A stretch of 64,000 nt of DNA, taken from assembly GCA_025642065.1 (NCBI GenBank), contig JAODUP010001431.1, positions 42,501-106,500 of the forward strand. The letters are read 5' to 3'. Positions within the stretch are counted from its first letter, which is position 1. Every line of letters begins with the position of its first letter. This document shows positions 51,066 through 63,866 of this stretch, piece by piece. The notes beneath the pieces were generated by a model. The model did no database searches, was not told where the DNA came from, and was given only the letters and a program-made list of their open reading frames with translations. A program made the position numbers and the translations under genes. Source of the DNA: Paralvinella palmiformis. Taxonomy: Eukaryota; Annelida; Polychaeta; Terebellida; Alvinellidae.

Positions 51066-51670
51066 AGTTCGTGAATAACATATTTCGTCCGACAAAATGC
51101 TGTTAAAGTATGCTGTAGTTCTTCTTCAGACTGATGGTGAATAGCCCTTCTGTTAATAGAGCATACTCAGGCCTATTAATGCATTTATTACGAGGACTGT
51201 AAAATGTTTACTGACCAGTTAGAGGCAATGACAGATAGGTCAGGGTGTAATATTATTGGTCTTACGAATTTAAAGTAATGTGCTAACGGAAACAAATAAC
51301 ATATATCTTGCTACAATTCAATTTTGGAAGATATTATAAATACTATGACACATCATGTCTTTAGTGGAAGAGGAAGACTTTGGTTAACTTCTAAAAATAC
51401 GTGGTGTGTATCGTTCGTAAGCAAAACCTTTCACGTTACATACCCCAATATGCCGGAGTTAGGAAGCCTTTAAGATGTATTAGCGTAAAATATATAGATC
51501 ATCAAATGTGTAAGCAAGAAATAAAACTTTCTGTCGTTCGCCTTTTAGGATAACACTGATAAGAATATTGGCCATAAATTGGCCAATGATAAAGTTATTA
51601 TAACAACCTGAGAAAATTACATTACTAAACGCAACTGTATATATTATGTGGCAATATATGAGTTAAAGAA

Positions 51671-51925
51671 CGAACGAGTGAGTTTTTAGGTGAATGAATG
51701 AATTGATAAGTATGTGAGTGAGCGAGCAAGTGAGTTATTGAGCGAGCGAGTGATTGAGTGAGTAAATGAGTGAATGAACGAATTGATAAGTGTGTGAGTG
51801 ATTGGGAAGTGAGTTATTGAGCGAGCGGGTGATTGAGTGAGTAAATGAGTGACTGAGCGAATTGATAAGTGTGTGAGTGATTGAGCGAGTGAGATAGTGA
51901 GCGAGCGAGTGGTTGAGTGAGTGAA
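51671..51925. repeat. (GTGA)n-rich array, copy C
   Basis: Longest version of the array, with a higher-order repeat of about 100 bases (aattgataagtgtgtgagtg recurs near 51700, 51780 and 51860). Confidence 0.9.
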
Positions 51926-51943
51926 TGAGTTAACATATTTAGA

Positions 51944-52133
51944 TGATCGATGATAATTGATGTTTTACGGCCACTTTTGTGAACAAGGCAGGCTAAATGG
52001 GCCGAGCGACCTCCGAAGATAATGAGGCGAAGTTGAAGACGAAACAATCTTCAGATATACCCACGCCGAGATTCGTACCCGGGTGGTAGTGATCTCTGGT
52101 CCAACACGCTACCGCTGGACCACGGAGGCACCC
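51944..52133 (-). mobile_element. tRNA-derived SINE with target-site duplication
   Basis: On the minus strand the element starts with a tRNA-like head: A-box tggtccagcggtag (about 52109-52122) and B-box gggtacgaatctc (about 52070-52082). It continues through ctccgaag-type body sequence to a TGAT-rich tail. It is flanked by gttaacatatttaga (51929-51943) and gttaacatattaga (52134-52147), a clear 14-15-bp target-site duplication. Copy B lacks it at the matching site near 42415, so it inserted after the copies parted. Confidence 0.88.
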
Positions 52134-55000
52134 GTTAACATATTAGAAAATGAATGAATAAGTGAGTGGAAGTTTCAGCGCAAGAACGCGAGTTTTATTT
52201 AGTGCCGGCTTTATTTACTTTGGAGAATTATACTTCTCGGGTTGTCGCTGAAGATATTAATTCAAGAATGAAATATTCCCCAAATATGCATGTAACACCA
52301 AAATTATATAGGTCAAAGAGTATGTATTATAAAGGTTAAATATACTACCCCTCATCATTAAATGACAATTTGTAAACTTGGCTAAAGTTCACCTTTATCA
52401 TGGTATATGGTTTTATTAGTTGTGGGAATACAAGATAAACATAAATTTCTTGTTTGTTCCCAGAGGAATTCCATTATGGTTTAGATTTACCGTACAGAGA
52501 ATTAAACCATTACTCGTTACACATTAATTAAATGGGATGCTGGCTTTAATGGCCAATTAGGAACAACTACTCCGGCAGGAAGAGCAATGAAATGTTCTTA
52601 AATGTTCTTATAATCCGAGCTGTTATATGTTATATGTTAAAGCTGAAACATAATAATATTCCATATATCTACCCAACTTCATTTTTCGCACATGCCACTT
52701 GAATTATCAGTTAAGACATCAATTGCTTCGAAGAATTAATTTTTGTTTACAAATAGTGAAATATAACAAACGCCTGAAGTTGTTCATTAGTCGAGACATG
52801 TTTAGATAAGGTATTTGTCTAACTAGATACTTGGATAATATTTCAGATGTTATACTAACAGTAGACTAGGAAAGACAATATTTCCTCATTGTATATCTCA
52901 AGCTGAAGATTAAAAATAAGGTTGAAGAGCTCCTACCAATTTCATCTTTGACTTCTTTTGTGGTTTTTGTGGGCATTTAAAGACAATATAGATAAGTGGT
53001 TTCACATATTGCAATAAAGTAACACTTACTTATATGTTCCAAGACATCAGGAATACAATCTTTATGAATTAAGCTAACTGTCAGAACTGAAGTCGTTGTT
53101 AATTTAAATATTTTGGCAGGAACATGTTACCACAAGGAGATATCTTTCCTTTGGATCCTGAAGGTTCGGCTAACTAATGGATAGTGATGAGAAGCAACAT
53201 TTAACCAGATAACTTGGTTATTTGACTAATCCTTTACACGTATCTCTTACCTAATTTCAATGAATATGTCAGTGAAAAGATTAAAGCGCTCAGTTTCACT
53301 TTTAACTTAAATGAACATGGAGTTTGGTTGAAGACATTTGGATTATTGCTTTTTAGTCGAACATCAAAGAAATGCATTTTATTTTCATTAATGGCTTCCA
53401 TTAAGGCGAAACGCTATTTTGTTTAATTTCGTTAATAAATGCTTAGAGTAGGAACTCTTTTATAGTTTATTGCCCTTGACTTCTGCTAGCTGGTATTCAG
53501 AATTGTTAGCATATGAAATATTAATCGGTAATGGATGGCTTTAAATTAAGAACATCCGTTTTTTTTGTCCACGTCTCTGTCTCTGTGCTTCTGAATCGAT
53601 GAGTTGCTGAGAATCGCTCAACCAGTAAGACGTTAAGACACAATGATCGTAGTTAGTTTCTAGTAAATGTTACATTCATGACTACTAATGTCTTATCCAC
53701 ATGGAACAATAAAACACTCCCTAAACACTCTAGAAAATAACATTTAATATACCAGTGAGATTAGTTTGTACTTCAGGCTAAACATCCTGGAAGATTGGAT
53801 CTCATCACAGATCTAAGCCAATGAGAACAATAAAAGGTTGAATGACTAGCAATTCCCTTATGATGATTGTGATAAATGACCATAGACAACGGTTATATAC
53901 TCATACCACATTGTACAGTAATGCACATACGGTATTGCATTCGATAAAAATTATGATTAATCTAGACTAAATGCGGTTCTCTGCACAAGGCGAATTAAAA
54001 GTAAAGAAATTCATCATTTACCTCGTAAGTATGCATTAAAGAGCTTTGTTCTAGTTACTTCATATGGCTTGTTAAATAAAGGCATTATGCCGATATCAAA
54101 AGAAGTGAATTGGTTTCAAACAATTTAAACATTTACTGTGTTAAGTTGATCTTCATCCTCTTACTATTCGTGCCTGAGTATTGATAGGACTTTTTTTTCC
54201 GCCACACGTGATGCCATTTGCAACAAGATAACTGTTGTGAAAGTTTCACTCATCATCAGCGTTAATGCAATTTGTAATTATGGGGAGTTTAGAGAAACCA
54301 TTATTGATAATGCATACTTAGACTTTCCGAATTCTGCAAATCCATTTTATCTGAAAGGTGTCATACGAATTTGATTGTCTGGTTGTCTGTTGAAATGGTA
54401 ACTGGTTCTCGCTGCATATACAAAATTGGCGAAGTAACAGGCCTTATAGAAAGGCAATTATATTGTTCCAGGTATATCGCTTTCCAGTTGAAGCTAATAA
54501 TGGAGAACCACGATGTTCTTCGTTATGTCGGAGCCATTATATGCCCAACGACATATTACATATTATATCAACTAACATATACACTCTACATCTAATTGAA
54601 TTTACTTTTGTGTATTGCGTTTCCTGCACACTGTTTAAATCGACACTTAGATATTTTATTACCGATAGTAATACGAAGATTATAACGATGAACCATGAAT
54701 GAGAGATTGCTAATTTTGATCATTCTGCTGTAACCGACGGCTGGAAACAGAATACTCCACTGGTCGTTTATAAATTGTGCAATTTATATAGATTCATCCA
54801 TCATTATGACAAAAATAATATGTAAATTGTCATGTAAATGTAGTTAAAGGTGTTAATATTAAGATATGAGGCCTTTAAAATTAGATTTTAAATATATTGA
54901 AATTAGTCCGTCTAAGTGTTATAATGTTATATATTTCAAATATTAACAACAATATAAAGCATCAAGCACTGCAATACTTTGTTCCGAAGAAAGAAAATCC

Positions 55001-55597
55001 AATAGAAAATAATTACGGAATAAATAACCAATACAACGATCCAGACAATAGTTCTTTCCAGATAACTACCATAATATATCTTGGGATACTACACAACAGA
55101 ACACTAAGATCTCGAAAGCAACAATAATTATGTCTCTTAACCTCGCTCTTGTGGCGACAAAATGACACCTATGTCTGGGGTTCACTTCCTGATAACCTTT
55201 AAGCGAACACCACGACACCAAACTAGCGCCAAATTGGTCCCCAAGAGAGTGGCAATTATAATCCTGGAAAGTGTCGTCGCTTTAGACGTATCTAGCTCAA
55301 CAGGACAAAAGGAAAGGCAGCGTGTTTCCTGTTCTCTCGCAATACGTCAGAAATATCGCCGACTGACGTGTCTAACCGAGAGAAGAATGACTTCCGTCGA
55401 GGTTGGCGATATCTGACGATATTCTCGTCTTGATGTCTCGACGTTTAGATGTAATTTCCGATGTTAAAGTGATGTACTATTATAAGTAGCTTTGTCTTAA
55501 CTAGGATAACTAGGTTTCTTCCCGATGTCATTATCGTTGATGTTATAATTATGCTATATATCTACGTTGATGATAATGGCTGAGTTCTTTAAAGTGA
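55001..55597 (+). repeat. High-identity core of unit U, copy C
   Basis: About 4% different from copy B by eye. The near-identity with B extends further left, to about 54360, than the near-identity between A and B does. Confidence 0.85.
55162..55416 (+). CDS. 84-codon frame of the unit U core, copy C (coding status doubtful)
   Basis: Third copy of the frame, ending GDI then TGA. Differences from copy B are mostly replacements (T/A, L/I, A/S, S/V, N/I), with one silent change. The ATG is kept; the base before it differs (aaaATG). See copies A and B for the interpretation. Confidence 0.25.
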   Translation: MTPMSGVHFLITFKRTPRHQTSAKLVPKRVAIIILESVVALDVSSSTGQKERQRVSCSLAIRQKYRRLTCLTERRMTSVEVGDI

Positions 55598-56647
55598 AGA
55601 CTTCCCTCGAATGTCCATTTAAACGAGGACACTGTTCTAGTTTCGGCTTTCACTTTCTGACCAATATAATCTGTTAATAAATCAGATTTTCACTTCCGGT
55701 AATATTTAATTTACGATTTTGATAATAAAAGTCAATAACAAATGTTTTTAATTCTTCTTAAACAAGTTTCAAATGCATTATAAACGCTGATAGCCATTTT
55801 TAATTATACTTTAAAGCTCAAACTTCCTCATTCCTTCATAAAGTCTTTGTGCATTGGGAACTAGTACAGAAACATGTAAATTCATTAATACAATATAAGA
55901 GACAAATAGAGTTCACAATGTTATGTAACAAGTTCTAGGCTGATTTCACTGTTTTGAGGAATTAACACCTACACGCAATTCTAAGCTTATATGACCATAA
56001 ATACAATCTTCTCCCATTTTATTGTCATGACCAAAACGCTGCCAAAATAAACTTCTCGAGAATGATTTGTTTCTCGCTGCTAATAATAGAAGATCGAGTA
56101 ATCTATGCAATATTGAAACTAGAATACACTAAATTATTTATAACCTACCTTTTGACTACTGAGCCAAACTGAACGTGATAAAGGTAGTCGCCTTTCTTAT
56201 ACAGTGTCTAATGTAATGCGTATTTTAATGTTGTTTGTCATTATGTCACAATTAATAGGACAGAGATATACCTGTCATTAGTAGTGTTGCTATCATATAA
56301 CAAATATACTATTGATGTAGACTTAGTGTGATACTGTGGACTCAGGTAGCGATATCAGATGTCAAATATGTCTTTGTCAATCTTTGTCTGATAAATAATT
56401 GAAGACAATATTTGTTAGATTAATTTATGAAAATGTCTTTTCTCACAAATTTACATCATATTTCTAATACAGGATGTTACTATGGTATATGTGAAATAAA
56501 ATATGATATAATAATATTTAATAACATTAATATTCTGTCTATGCGTCGCTAATAAATAAGGTTGCCTTTGAGACGAGTAAAACGGGCACATTTAATAGTG
56601 GATACATGAGGTATTGCCTGGTTTGATGATGAAAGAAGAACAAGACC

Positions 56648-56681
<34 letters not shown>

Positions 56682-56683
56682 TT
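56648..56683. repeat. (AAT)n run
   Basis: Twelve AAT units at about the position matching the ATT tract at 4890-4962 in copy A. No LINE sequence lies next to it. Confidence 0.92.
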
Positions 56684-57089
56684 AATATAACTTTAAAAAA
56701 ATATACAGGAATCTGATGGTGATATAAAGGTTAAGTGAGGTATTTTATTTATTTAAGATGTACTCTATTACTCTGCTAATTATTTATTATACAATATTAA
56801 CAAACATATCGACTTATAGAGTTTATGTTATGTATGACTTGTCTCTTATTAGTTATATCATATTGGACTGATAGTAATGTAGATACTTTGTGGCTAATGG
56901 TTTATTACCATCTGATATTTGACTTACTCGTTGTAGACGAATGGGTGGAATGATCAAATCTGAGAATTATTATTATTTGATACATGATTTATTTAGGAAT
57001 AATTATTGTTTTGGTGTTTTTCTCTTCAGTTAGTCGTGCTTATGTCCTTATTATTGTTGAATTGTTGTTGTTGGTGGTGGTGATACTGG

Positions 57090-57093
<4 letters not shown>

Positions 57094-57148
<55 letters not shown>
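57094..57148. repeat. (AT)n microsatellite
   Basis: Matches the AT-TG tract at 4381-4457 of copy A. Confidence 0.94.
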
Positions 57149-57153
<5 letters not shown>

Positions 57154-57844
57154 AAGGTTTGCTAATGTTCTCATTATTATTATTATTATTATTATTATCA
57201 AAACGTTTATCGAAACGGATGAAATTATGTAAGTAATACAATTACATTAAACAAATATTTTATGACTGCTTATTTTAAGTTAAATATTTAAAATATCAAC
57301 TCCGTCATCGAAGTCTGCCGCTAAATATTCAGATGTCTTACCGTTGATATTTTCCAATTAGGCCTTATATAAATAATACAGTTATAATCTCGTCTTAATA
57401 TTTTAAAAGAGGCATTGTTTGATAGCTAAGAAATAACAAAAAAGAGAATACCTTTAAGAACAATGTTTTGGGTAGAGAGAGAGTGGGCTATTTTGTTATT
57501 TGGTCTTTCATCATCAATAAATGTATTCGTCCATATAGTTCGAGTTAGTAAGTTTATTCCTTTATTATTTACAAATCCAGTTCAATTAACAAATAAAGCA
57601 TTATTCTCGTCCGTCAATCTGGTAGTATTTTATTACTCAAATAAAAAGATAATGCCTTCATTTATTTTACATACTTTAAGCCATTCCCCTTACTCAACAA
57701 TATTATCACTAACAGCTAAACAATAGGCGTACACAATAAACCTCACACATCGACTTAAATAACAAAAATAGTTAAATAACAAAATCATCATTATCTAAAA
57801 AACAATTATTTTGTCTTTAATGAATATATTATTAAAAAAGATTT

Positions 57845-57848
<4 letters not shown>

Positions 57849-57932
<84 letters not shown>
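57849..57932. repeat. (AT)n microsatellite
   Basis: Perfect AT. The matching site in copy A is a CA-type array (3713-3868). Confidence 0.95.
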
Positions 57933-57934
<2 letters not shown>

Positions 57935-58341
57935 CTTATTAATAATTATTATTAATAGTAAAACTTTATTACTGTGTATCTCCAGAAATTTCTCCAGTAG
58001 TACACACTTAAGTAAATTATTTGTTTCTGGAGCAAACAATACAATTATTTAAGTTTCAGGGTCACCCTCTAAGCTTGATATGACATCTTATCACATTCAT
58101 GTACTAATATCACAAAATCCCTTAAACCAATCGGAAAAAAGGAGAGTAATATTAGTGATTACTTTGCTACACACATGTTTCCTTTCGGGTAATGTACATT
58201 TCTATACCTGGCCCTGTACTAACATCTTAAAGGAAGGTCTAGACACAATAACGGAGACAAATATATTCTATTTCTACATATAAATGTCAATAAATCTCAC
58301 AATTGTCCTATGGGTTTAAATACTTTCTTACTTGTATAACA

Positions 58342-58400
58342 ATATATAATAGAATTAGATACATATAATATATAATATATATTATTTTATATATATTATA

Positions 58401-58491
<91 letters not shown>
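58342..58491. repeat. AT-rich composite (ATATA/TATTTTA and AT)
   Basis: Irregular ATAATATA and TATATTTTA units followed by two pure AT runs. It occupies the conserved AT site of unit U. Confidence 0.93.
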
Positions 58492-58492
<1 letters not shown>

Positions 58493-59580
58493 CTACCTCA
58501 TAAGAAATTGTGTATATTACGGGTTTAATTTATGCGTGTTTTCGGTTGATTTGTTTTCAACATCGACCATTTCCTTTCTAATCAATCATTTAACGCATCA
58601 TATTATCGCCACTAATGCCATTTATACAACTATTTGCTAATTTAATGGGAAATTTCCAATGTAGAATAAGCTTAGATCGAAATAATTCAATCACTGTACC
58701 AATAACACAATCGATCACATCGATGTATAGGTAGAAATTCGAATTATTGATCTGAAACATTTTCAAGTAATACGTAATGGTAAAATTTGAAATATATTGA
58801 AATTCCTGAGCTCTGTTCCAAAAACCTGGCTGAATGGAAACGCTTCAAGATGCTGTTATTGGGATTGGATATTATTTTGATCTTGCCGCTCAAACACCAT
58901 TCGGTGATAGTTTTACGAGTTGTGGATGTTAAAGTAGAGGCTGCATATTTTCACGCCAAGATACGAGGTACTAATAGTGATAGAAAGGCAATAATTAAGT
59001 TGACTAATGTCTTGTTACGTTCTTGGAATACTATCGCTTTCCTTCCAAATGGTTGCAACCAGAATATGCCAAGATCTTGATGCATCTTATTTATCTCTTT
59101 CATTGAAGATTAAATATACAGTATACATCAGACTACGATCTTATAAATGATGATAGGGAAGTCAGGTTAATTAAGTCATTGGTCATTGGTCATTGGTATT
59201 ATGACATCAATCTGTGAACCATTGCTTTAATGATTAAGTCACTATTAAGGCAATTATGTCAGTCAATATCTTTTCCGGGTGATTTTAATAATCATAATTT
59301 GAATTTCTATGATTATTCACTGTATGACTGATATTTTTAAGTAATTCATAAATAAAGTCTTTTGTTGGGACAAACGGGCACAATAAGTTTATATTTAAAC
59401 CGACTATCTTGCATTGGCTGGTATTTTACAACAGGACAGGGGGCATGCTCTGCTTAGACACACATATAGTGGTGACGTAACACACAGTACCGAGCAAAAT
59501 GTTAATGTCCGAGCCTAGATCATCAACATTTGTATTAAAACATATTCGTGTTAATGGGGTCAGTACATCATGTGTGTGAC

Positions 59581-60310
59581 TCTTTAAGGTCGTTATATAT
59601 TAATTATTCGTATTCCATTAATTCATAACAGATATATATCAAAACAATTCATTTTATTAATCTTCTTTTGGTTTAATTTTCGAAGATGAACATTAAAGTT
59701 TTAATGACCTAGCACGCCTAATATCAATAAACTATCAGACCATGTCACCTAAGAATGACGGTAAAGTGATAACTTTCAGATAACACTTATTGGACACTGT
59801 CTCTCCGGCTTTCTGACAGTTTAAATTCCAAGATCTCATGTCAACAATAACACTGACTGTTATGTGTTATTCTATACATACGGTATCTTCTCGTATTTAT
59901 GTCAGAGATCATTAGAACATTATCTCTTCATGTTTAAGCTGAAGACCACGACCTTGACGTTAGTGTCCATAAGGTCAACGGGTAGATCGTAGAATCTAAT
60001 ACCATTGTTATATATTAACGCTAATGAAATATACGTATATCGCAGATGGTAGTTAGTTAATAGCAGGTATTGGTAATTGGATGTTTTTCCATGTATTTGT
60101 GCATTAACAATTCCTAGAAACTGTAAGAGATTTGTCTCACCGACACTTAAAGAACGGTCATTTGCGACATAAAAATTACATTTATCTTCTTACTAGATTT
60201 TGCAATAACAAGTCGGCTCCCGTGAACATGAGACATGAGGTGAGACTTGGGATCATTTAAGAAGACTAGATACAAGTAAATATTAAGGTGCACAATACTA
60301 ACTAAGCAGA
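59581..60310 (+). repeat. Dispersed repeat E, copy 3
   Basis: Collinear with 11033-11790. It has lost 21 bases near 59970 relative to the other copies and gained a 40-bp tandem array at its 3' end. It adjoins the end of unit U copy C. Confidence 0.85.
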
Positions 60311-60390
60311 TACAAGTAAATATTAAGGTGCGCAATACTAACTAAGCAGATACAAGTAAATATTAAGGTGCGCAATACTAACTAAGCAGA
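60268..60390. repeat. Three tandem copies of a 40-bp unit
   Basis: The unit agatacaagtaaatattaag plus 20 further bases repeats exactly at 60268, 60308 and 60348, with one base different in the first. Repeat E copy 1 has one diverged unit at about 11730. Confidence 0.96.
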
Positions 60391-61823
60391 ATCTCGGTGA
60401 AAGGACGTGTGTTAGTAAAAGTATATATTTCTTTATGAAATTTGTGTATGATATGACAGGTAAAATCCTTATGAGTATAACAATGCGAATACTACGCAGT
60501 TAGATCCCAGGATATCAGCTAGAAGACCACTCAGAGTCAAAGCTAAGCTGGCCAAGGCGTACCTCATTACACAATATATTGCAGATATTCCTGCATCAGA
60601 CCTGCTGAATTAAATGCATCTTTTTATCCCACACAACTCTGGCGTATCAGTACGGATTCTTCCTAGACAGCATCGACTTACAGGAATTGACAATATTTAA
60701 AACGAGAGATTGGATACTTCTAAAGACTAGTTCTTGACACTTCAAGTCAGTAAGACAATACACGCATTTTGTACAGGTTAAACGCCATATAAATCCAGCT
60801 TTTAAAATCTTTGAAATCAGCTTGAGACTAATGTCACAAACTGCTGTAAACGAAGACTAATTTATAATGTTAGAGTCCGTGCTTGAAACTGTTCCCTACC
60901 AATCGCTGAGTTTTCTTGACACAATCTTGCAACTTATCCATATCAAAAGTAATTGTTTTGGTAAATATTAAATATATGGTAATATTTACAATAAATCTGA
61001 GTTTTACGCATTGAAAGAAATTGATGGTCTATGTTCATCAAGGTACCATAAGAAAGTAGATCACTGGCTAGGTATTTAAAATTTAGCTTTCTCTCCACTT
61101 CTTTTGTAATATATAACGCATTTGTTCATCTATTATATAATTGTATCAATAACTATCTTATCTTATGTAAATAGGTAAGTTATCAGTCATACCCGTTGTT
61201 TTTACTCCTATCGGGATAAAGTCTCAAAAATTAAATAATATTGTAAACAATTTGTAGCATACATGGAACTAGGATTGCTATAGTATAAATAATGTTACCT
61301 GATCCCTTTTCGGCATGCGCCAACAATCGTGTAAAATTCTTATATACCATCCACATACAATATGTTACATTAATGGAGATGCTACCGAAAACAATATTAT
61401 GTTAATTTCACAGAGAAAATATACTAAGTTATTTGGGAACACATAAAAACATACTTTATTGTTATATAGCTACTAATAACGCTAAGTTACTCAATTGGTA
61501 ATATGAAACTAAGATATTTCATTATTGCTGGAGGTTTAACTAACTGAGAGTATCAAAACAGATTTATATAAGTTTGTTCTATTAATACATCTGACAACGT
61601 CTTCAATACAGTCAACTCAGAGGCTACAAAACGCGGTATTGTTTAAAAAAATGATTTAGTAATTTATAAGAATATTAATAATACAACAGATAAGACTAAA
61701 CTTTTGGTGATAATTGTTTCTAAATAGTAGCGAAGAAAGGTGTGCTTGTTATTCTGCTGACTAAATGGCAGTATATGGTATAATATGAAATATTATTAGA
61801 CGCAAAAAATATTATACATACAA

Positions 61824-61825
<2 letters not shown>
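60391..61825. other. No feature recognised
   Basis: AT-rich DNA. The part at 60480-60720 is slightly GC-richer but contains no convincing frame. Confidence 0.45.
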
Positions 61826-61874
<49 letters not shown>

Positions 61875-61913
61875 GTGTGGCGCGGGTGTGTGTTATGTGT
61901 GTGTGTGTGTGTA
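61826..61913. repeat. (AT)n-(GT)n compound microsatellite
   Basis: AT repeats to 61870 and then an imperfect GT tract. Confidence 0.95.
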
Positions 61914-61984
61914 TTCAGTCTTAGTAATTACTTTAGTGAAACAAAGCAATATTTCCTGAAGTAGATATCAACCGAAGTTGAAAC

Positions 61985-62625
61985 AAACGTTCATTAGTGA
62001 CAGCAATCAAATCAGTATTTGGCGCTATAATTCTCTTTCAGTGGCCAAAGCCATTGCTATAACACTCGTCAGTAGTAGGTTTGATTACTGCAACTGTCTT
62101 CTTTATAACATTACATTTAAGGATATTCTAAAACTTCCGTGTATTCTGAACTGTTTAGCTGGGGTTGTCACACGGTCTCCTCGGTTTTCCCATTCTGTTC
62201 CACTTCTGAAATCTCTTCACTGGCTCTCTGTTCAAACTCGCATCATTTCCAAACTCTGCACTATTGCCTATCAAACTCTTTCTTCTGAAGAACCTTCATA
62301 TTTATTTTCACTTGTTGTCTGTTCTCAGGGTTAAAGCTCATGCTGGGACTTGTGCTTTTTAAGTTGCTGTCCCTACGTTTTGGCATTCACTCTCTTAACA
62401 CGTTAAGTCATCAAATAGCATAAGTTTTTTCCGTCACCATTTGAAAACTCACCTTTTCAGACTCGCTTACCATTCCTAAGTTTTCTTTCCATCTGATCAT
62501 TTTTTGATGAACTTTACCTTGTTCCCTGACTGTGAGTGTTGCCTAATTCCTCCACTAGGTGCGCCACTTGAGATCGATTCTTTTCGAGGATTTTGGCGCT
62601 ATAGAAGTTTTGTAATTATTATTAA

Positions 62626-62656
<31 letters not shown>

Positions 62657-62660
62657 GTGC
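61985..62660 (+). mobile_element. CR1/L2-type LINE 3' end with (ATT)n tail
   Basis: A plus-strand frame reads AKAIAITLVSSRFDYCNCLL (about 62046-62105), KDILKLPCILNCLAGVVTRS (62118-62178), SLHWLSVQTRIISKLCTIAY (about 62210-62270) and SSEEPSYLFSLVVCS, ending at a stop at 62335. In broken frames the end continues with HAGTCAF, VAVPTFWHSLS and FRHHLKTHLFRLAYHS. The 3' UTR leads to ttggcgctatagaagttttg and an ATT tail at 62618-62657. It is the same family as 12641-12971 and 17395-18213. It is 5'-truncated and inactive. Confidence 0.87.
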
Positions 62661-63534
62661 TTTTATGGCAAAGAGAAATATCTTCTATTACTACTATCTT
62701 CAGAGGTATAACTACATTTTATTATATGAACTAATATATGTGTTTTGTTTTTCAATTATAGTTACATTATATGATATGTACTAATACCTATATTTAATTT
62801 GTTTTCTATTTAGGTATTGGTCAAATTGTCACTATTGTATAAGAGTTATAAATATTACAAAACCCTGAGGCCATGCCTTTATTATATGTAACATAAAACG
62901 CAAACACGTACACACACACGTACACCCCCCCCCCACACACACACCTCAAATCATACCATCAGTTGAAGTCGAATCAGTTGGATCCGACCACAAGTTCAGA
63001 AATTTTAAATATCCAGATTAATACAACCAATCCAGATACGGTTAAACTGGTCTTGATATAGACGAATCAGTCCCAAGGTACAAGGCATGAAGTGGCAATA
63101 AATTGTGATATTTTGATTGCCCAATAAATTGGTCTAATGGCCAATATTATCAGTGGGAACTTCTCCAATGTTGCAACAATATGATTTGGGATAATGTATC
63201 AAGTACTCTCGGATCTAGGCAAGATCTAGCATATACAGATTTATAAACATAGTTCTTAAACATCACTTTACAAGCAGCTGTTTGATGTTTCTCTATAAGT
63301 TTCTTGGTAAATGTTTTCAATATATATTTAATTATGATTATTTAAAAAATAGAACCTTGTGGTTAATAAAACTAAGGTGGATAATTGATTTTGGCAAATT
63401 CATAATTTGAAATTATGCGTTCAATGAATTATCTTTCCTAGGTCCGGTTATGTCCAGTCTGTACTATGACATTCAAGGCTAACTTTAGTCTCCTTGTCAT
63501 TAATAAAACCCTATATTATAATTATAGTTTGTAT
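62661..63534. other. No supported gene; short CA/C-rich tract
   Basis: A mixed CGTACACA, poly-C and CA tract lies at 62905-62945. The rest is AT-rich without features. Confidence 0.45.
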
Positions 63535-63615
63535 AGCAGACATTGGGTCTGATTTGAAAATGTTAATATATAGAACGGCAATTCCGCCATAACGGTCTGC
63601 TAAAGCGCCGATCTA
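63535..63615 (+). repeat. Short repeat shared with 30.5 kb
   Basis: Partner of 30535-30640: both contain tttgaaaatg, then about 45 bases later acggtctgct and agcgc-gat. Confidence 0.5.
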
Positions 63616-63653
63616 AATTGTTATAACTAGTGGCGAGTAGGTCATAGTATTTA

Positions 63654-63866
63654 TTGGATTTGTATGTTTATGAGGTATTTGACCCTCCAGCAAATATCAA
63701 GGCATATTATGCTGCGGTTGAGAAAGTTCCGTTTTCTATGCGTGGAGACCATATTTCCAGGTTTCTGCATTCAAGAAAAGTTGAACTAGAGCTGTATAAT
63801 CCATGTACTATTTGCGTCTTTGGAGGGACGCCGTTTAGGTGTCTGGCCTGGTTATCCAGCATTTAA
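63654..63866 (+). CDS. Unrecognised 70-codon frame (coding status doubtful)
   Basis: Slightly GC-richer than the surroundings and of mixed composition (VFDPPANIKAYYAAVEKVPF, RFLHSRKVELELY). It directly follows the repeat at 63.5 kb, so it might be part of a mobile element that continues beyond the window. I recognise no family. Confidence 0.2.
   Translation: MDLYVYEVFDPPANIKAYYAAVEKVPFSMRGDHISRFLHSRKVELELYNPCTICVFGGTPFRCLAWLSSI

Larger units (their letters stand above)
50280..59535 (+). repeat. Large repeat unit U, copy C (about 9.2 kb, longest)
   Basis: The most complete plus-strand copy, used as reference for A and B. In order it holds the AAC-rich run (about 50660), a stray fragment like its own 3' part (50945-51060), the GTGA array (51671-51925), a SINE (51944-52133), the stretch shared with B from 52150, the core (55001-55597), AAT (56648-56683) and three AT tracts (57094, 57849, 58342), and the 3' part (58650-59535) that is also seen at 2100-2960 and 46480-47955. 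I see no protein-coding gene, terminal repeats or pol motifs. Copies A and C agree over essentially their full length, so the whole unit once moved or duplicated together. Confidence 0.85.

Noticed and set aside
52060..52133. Possible tRNA gene (minus strand)
   Set aside because: A and B boxes are present but the acceptor stem does not pair, and the segment heads a SINE with a target-site duplication.
62504..62734. 76-codon frame ending in poly-leucine
   Set aside because: It is the translated 3' UTR and ATT tail of the 62-kb LINE.
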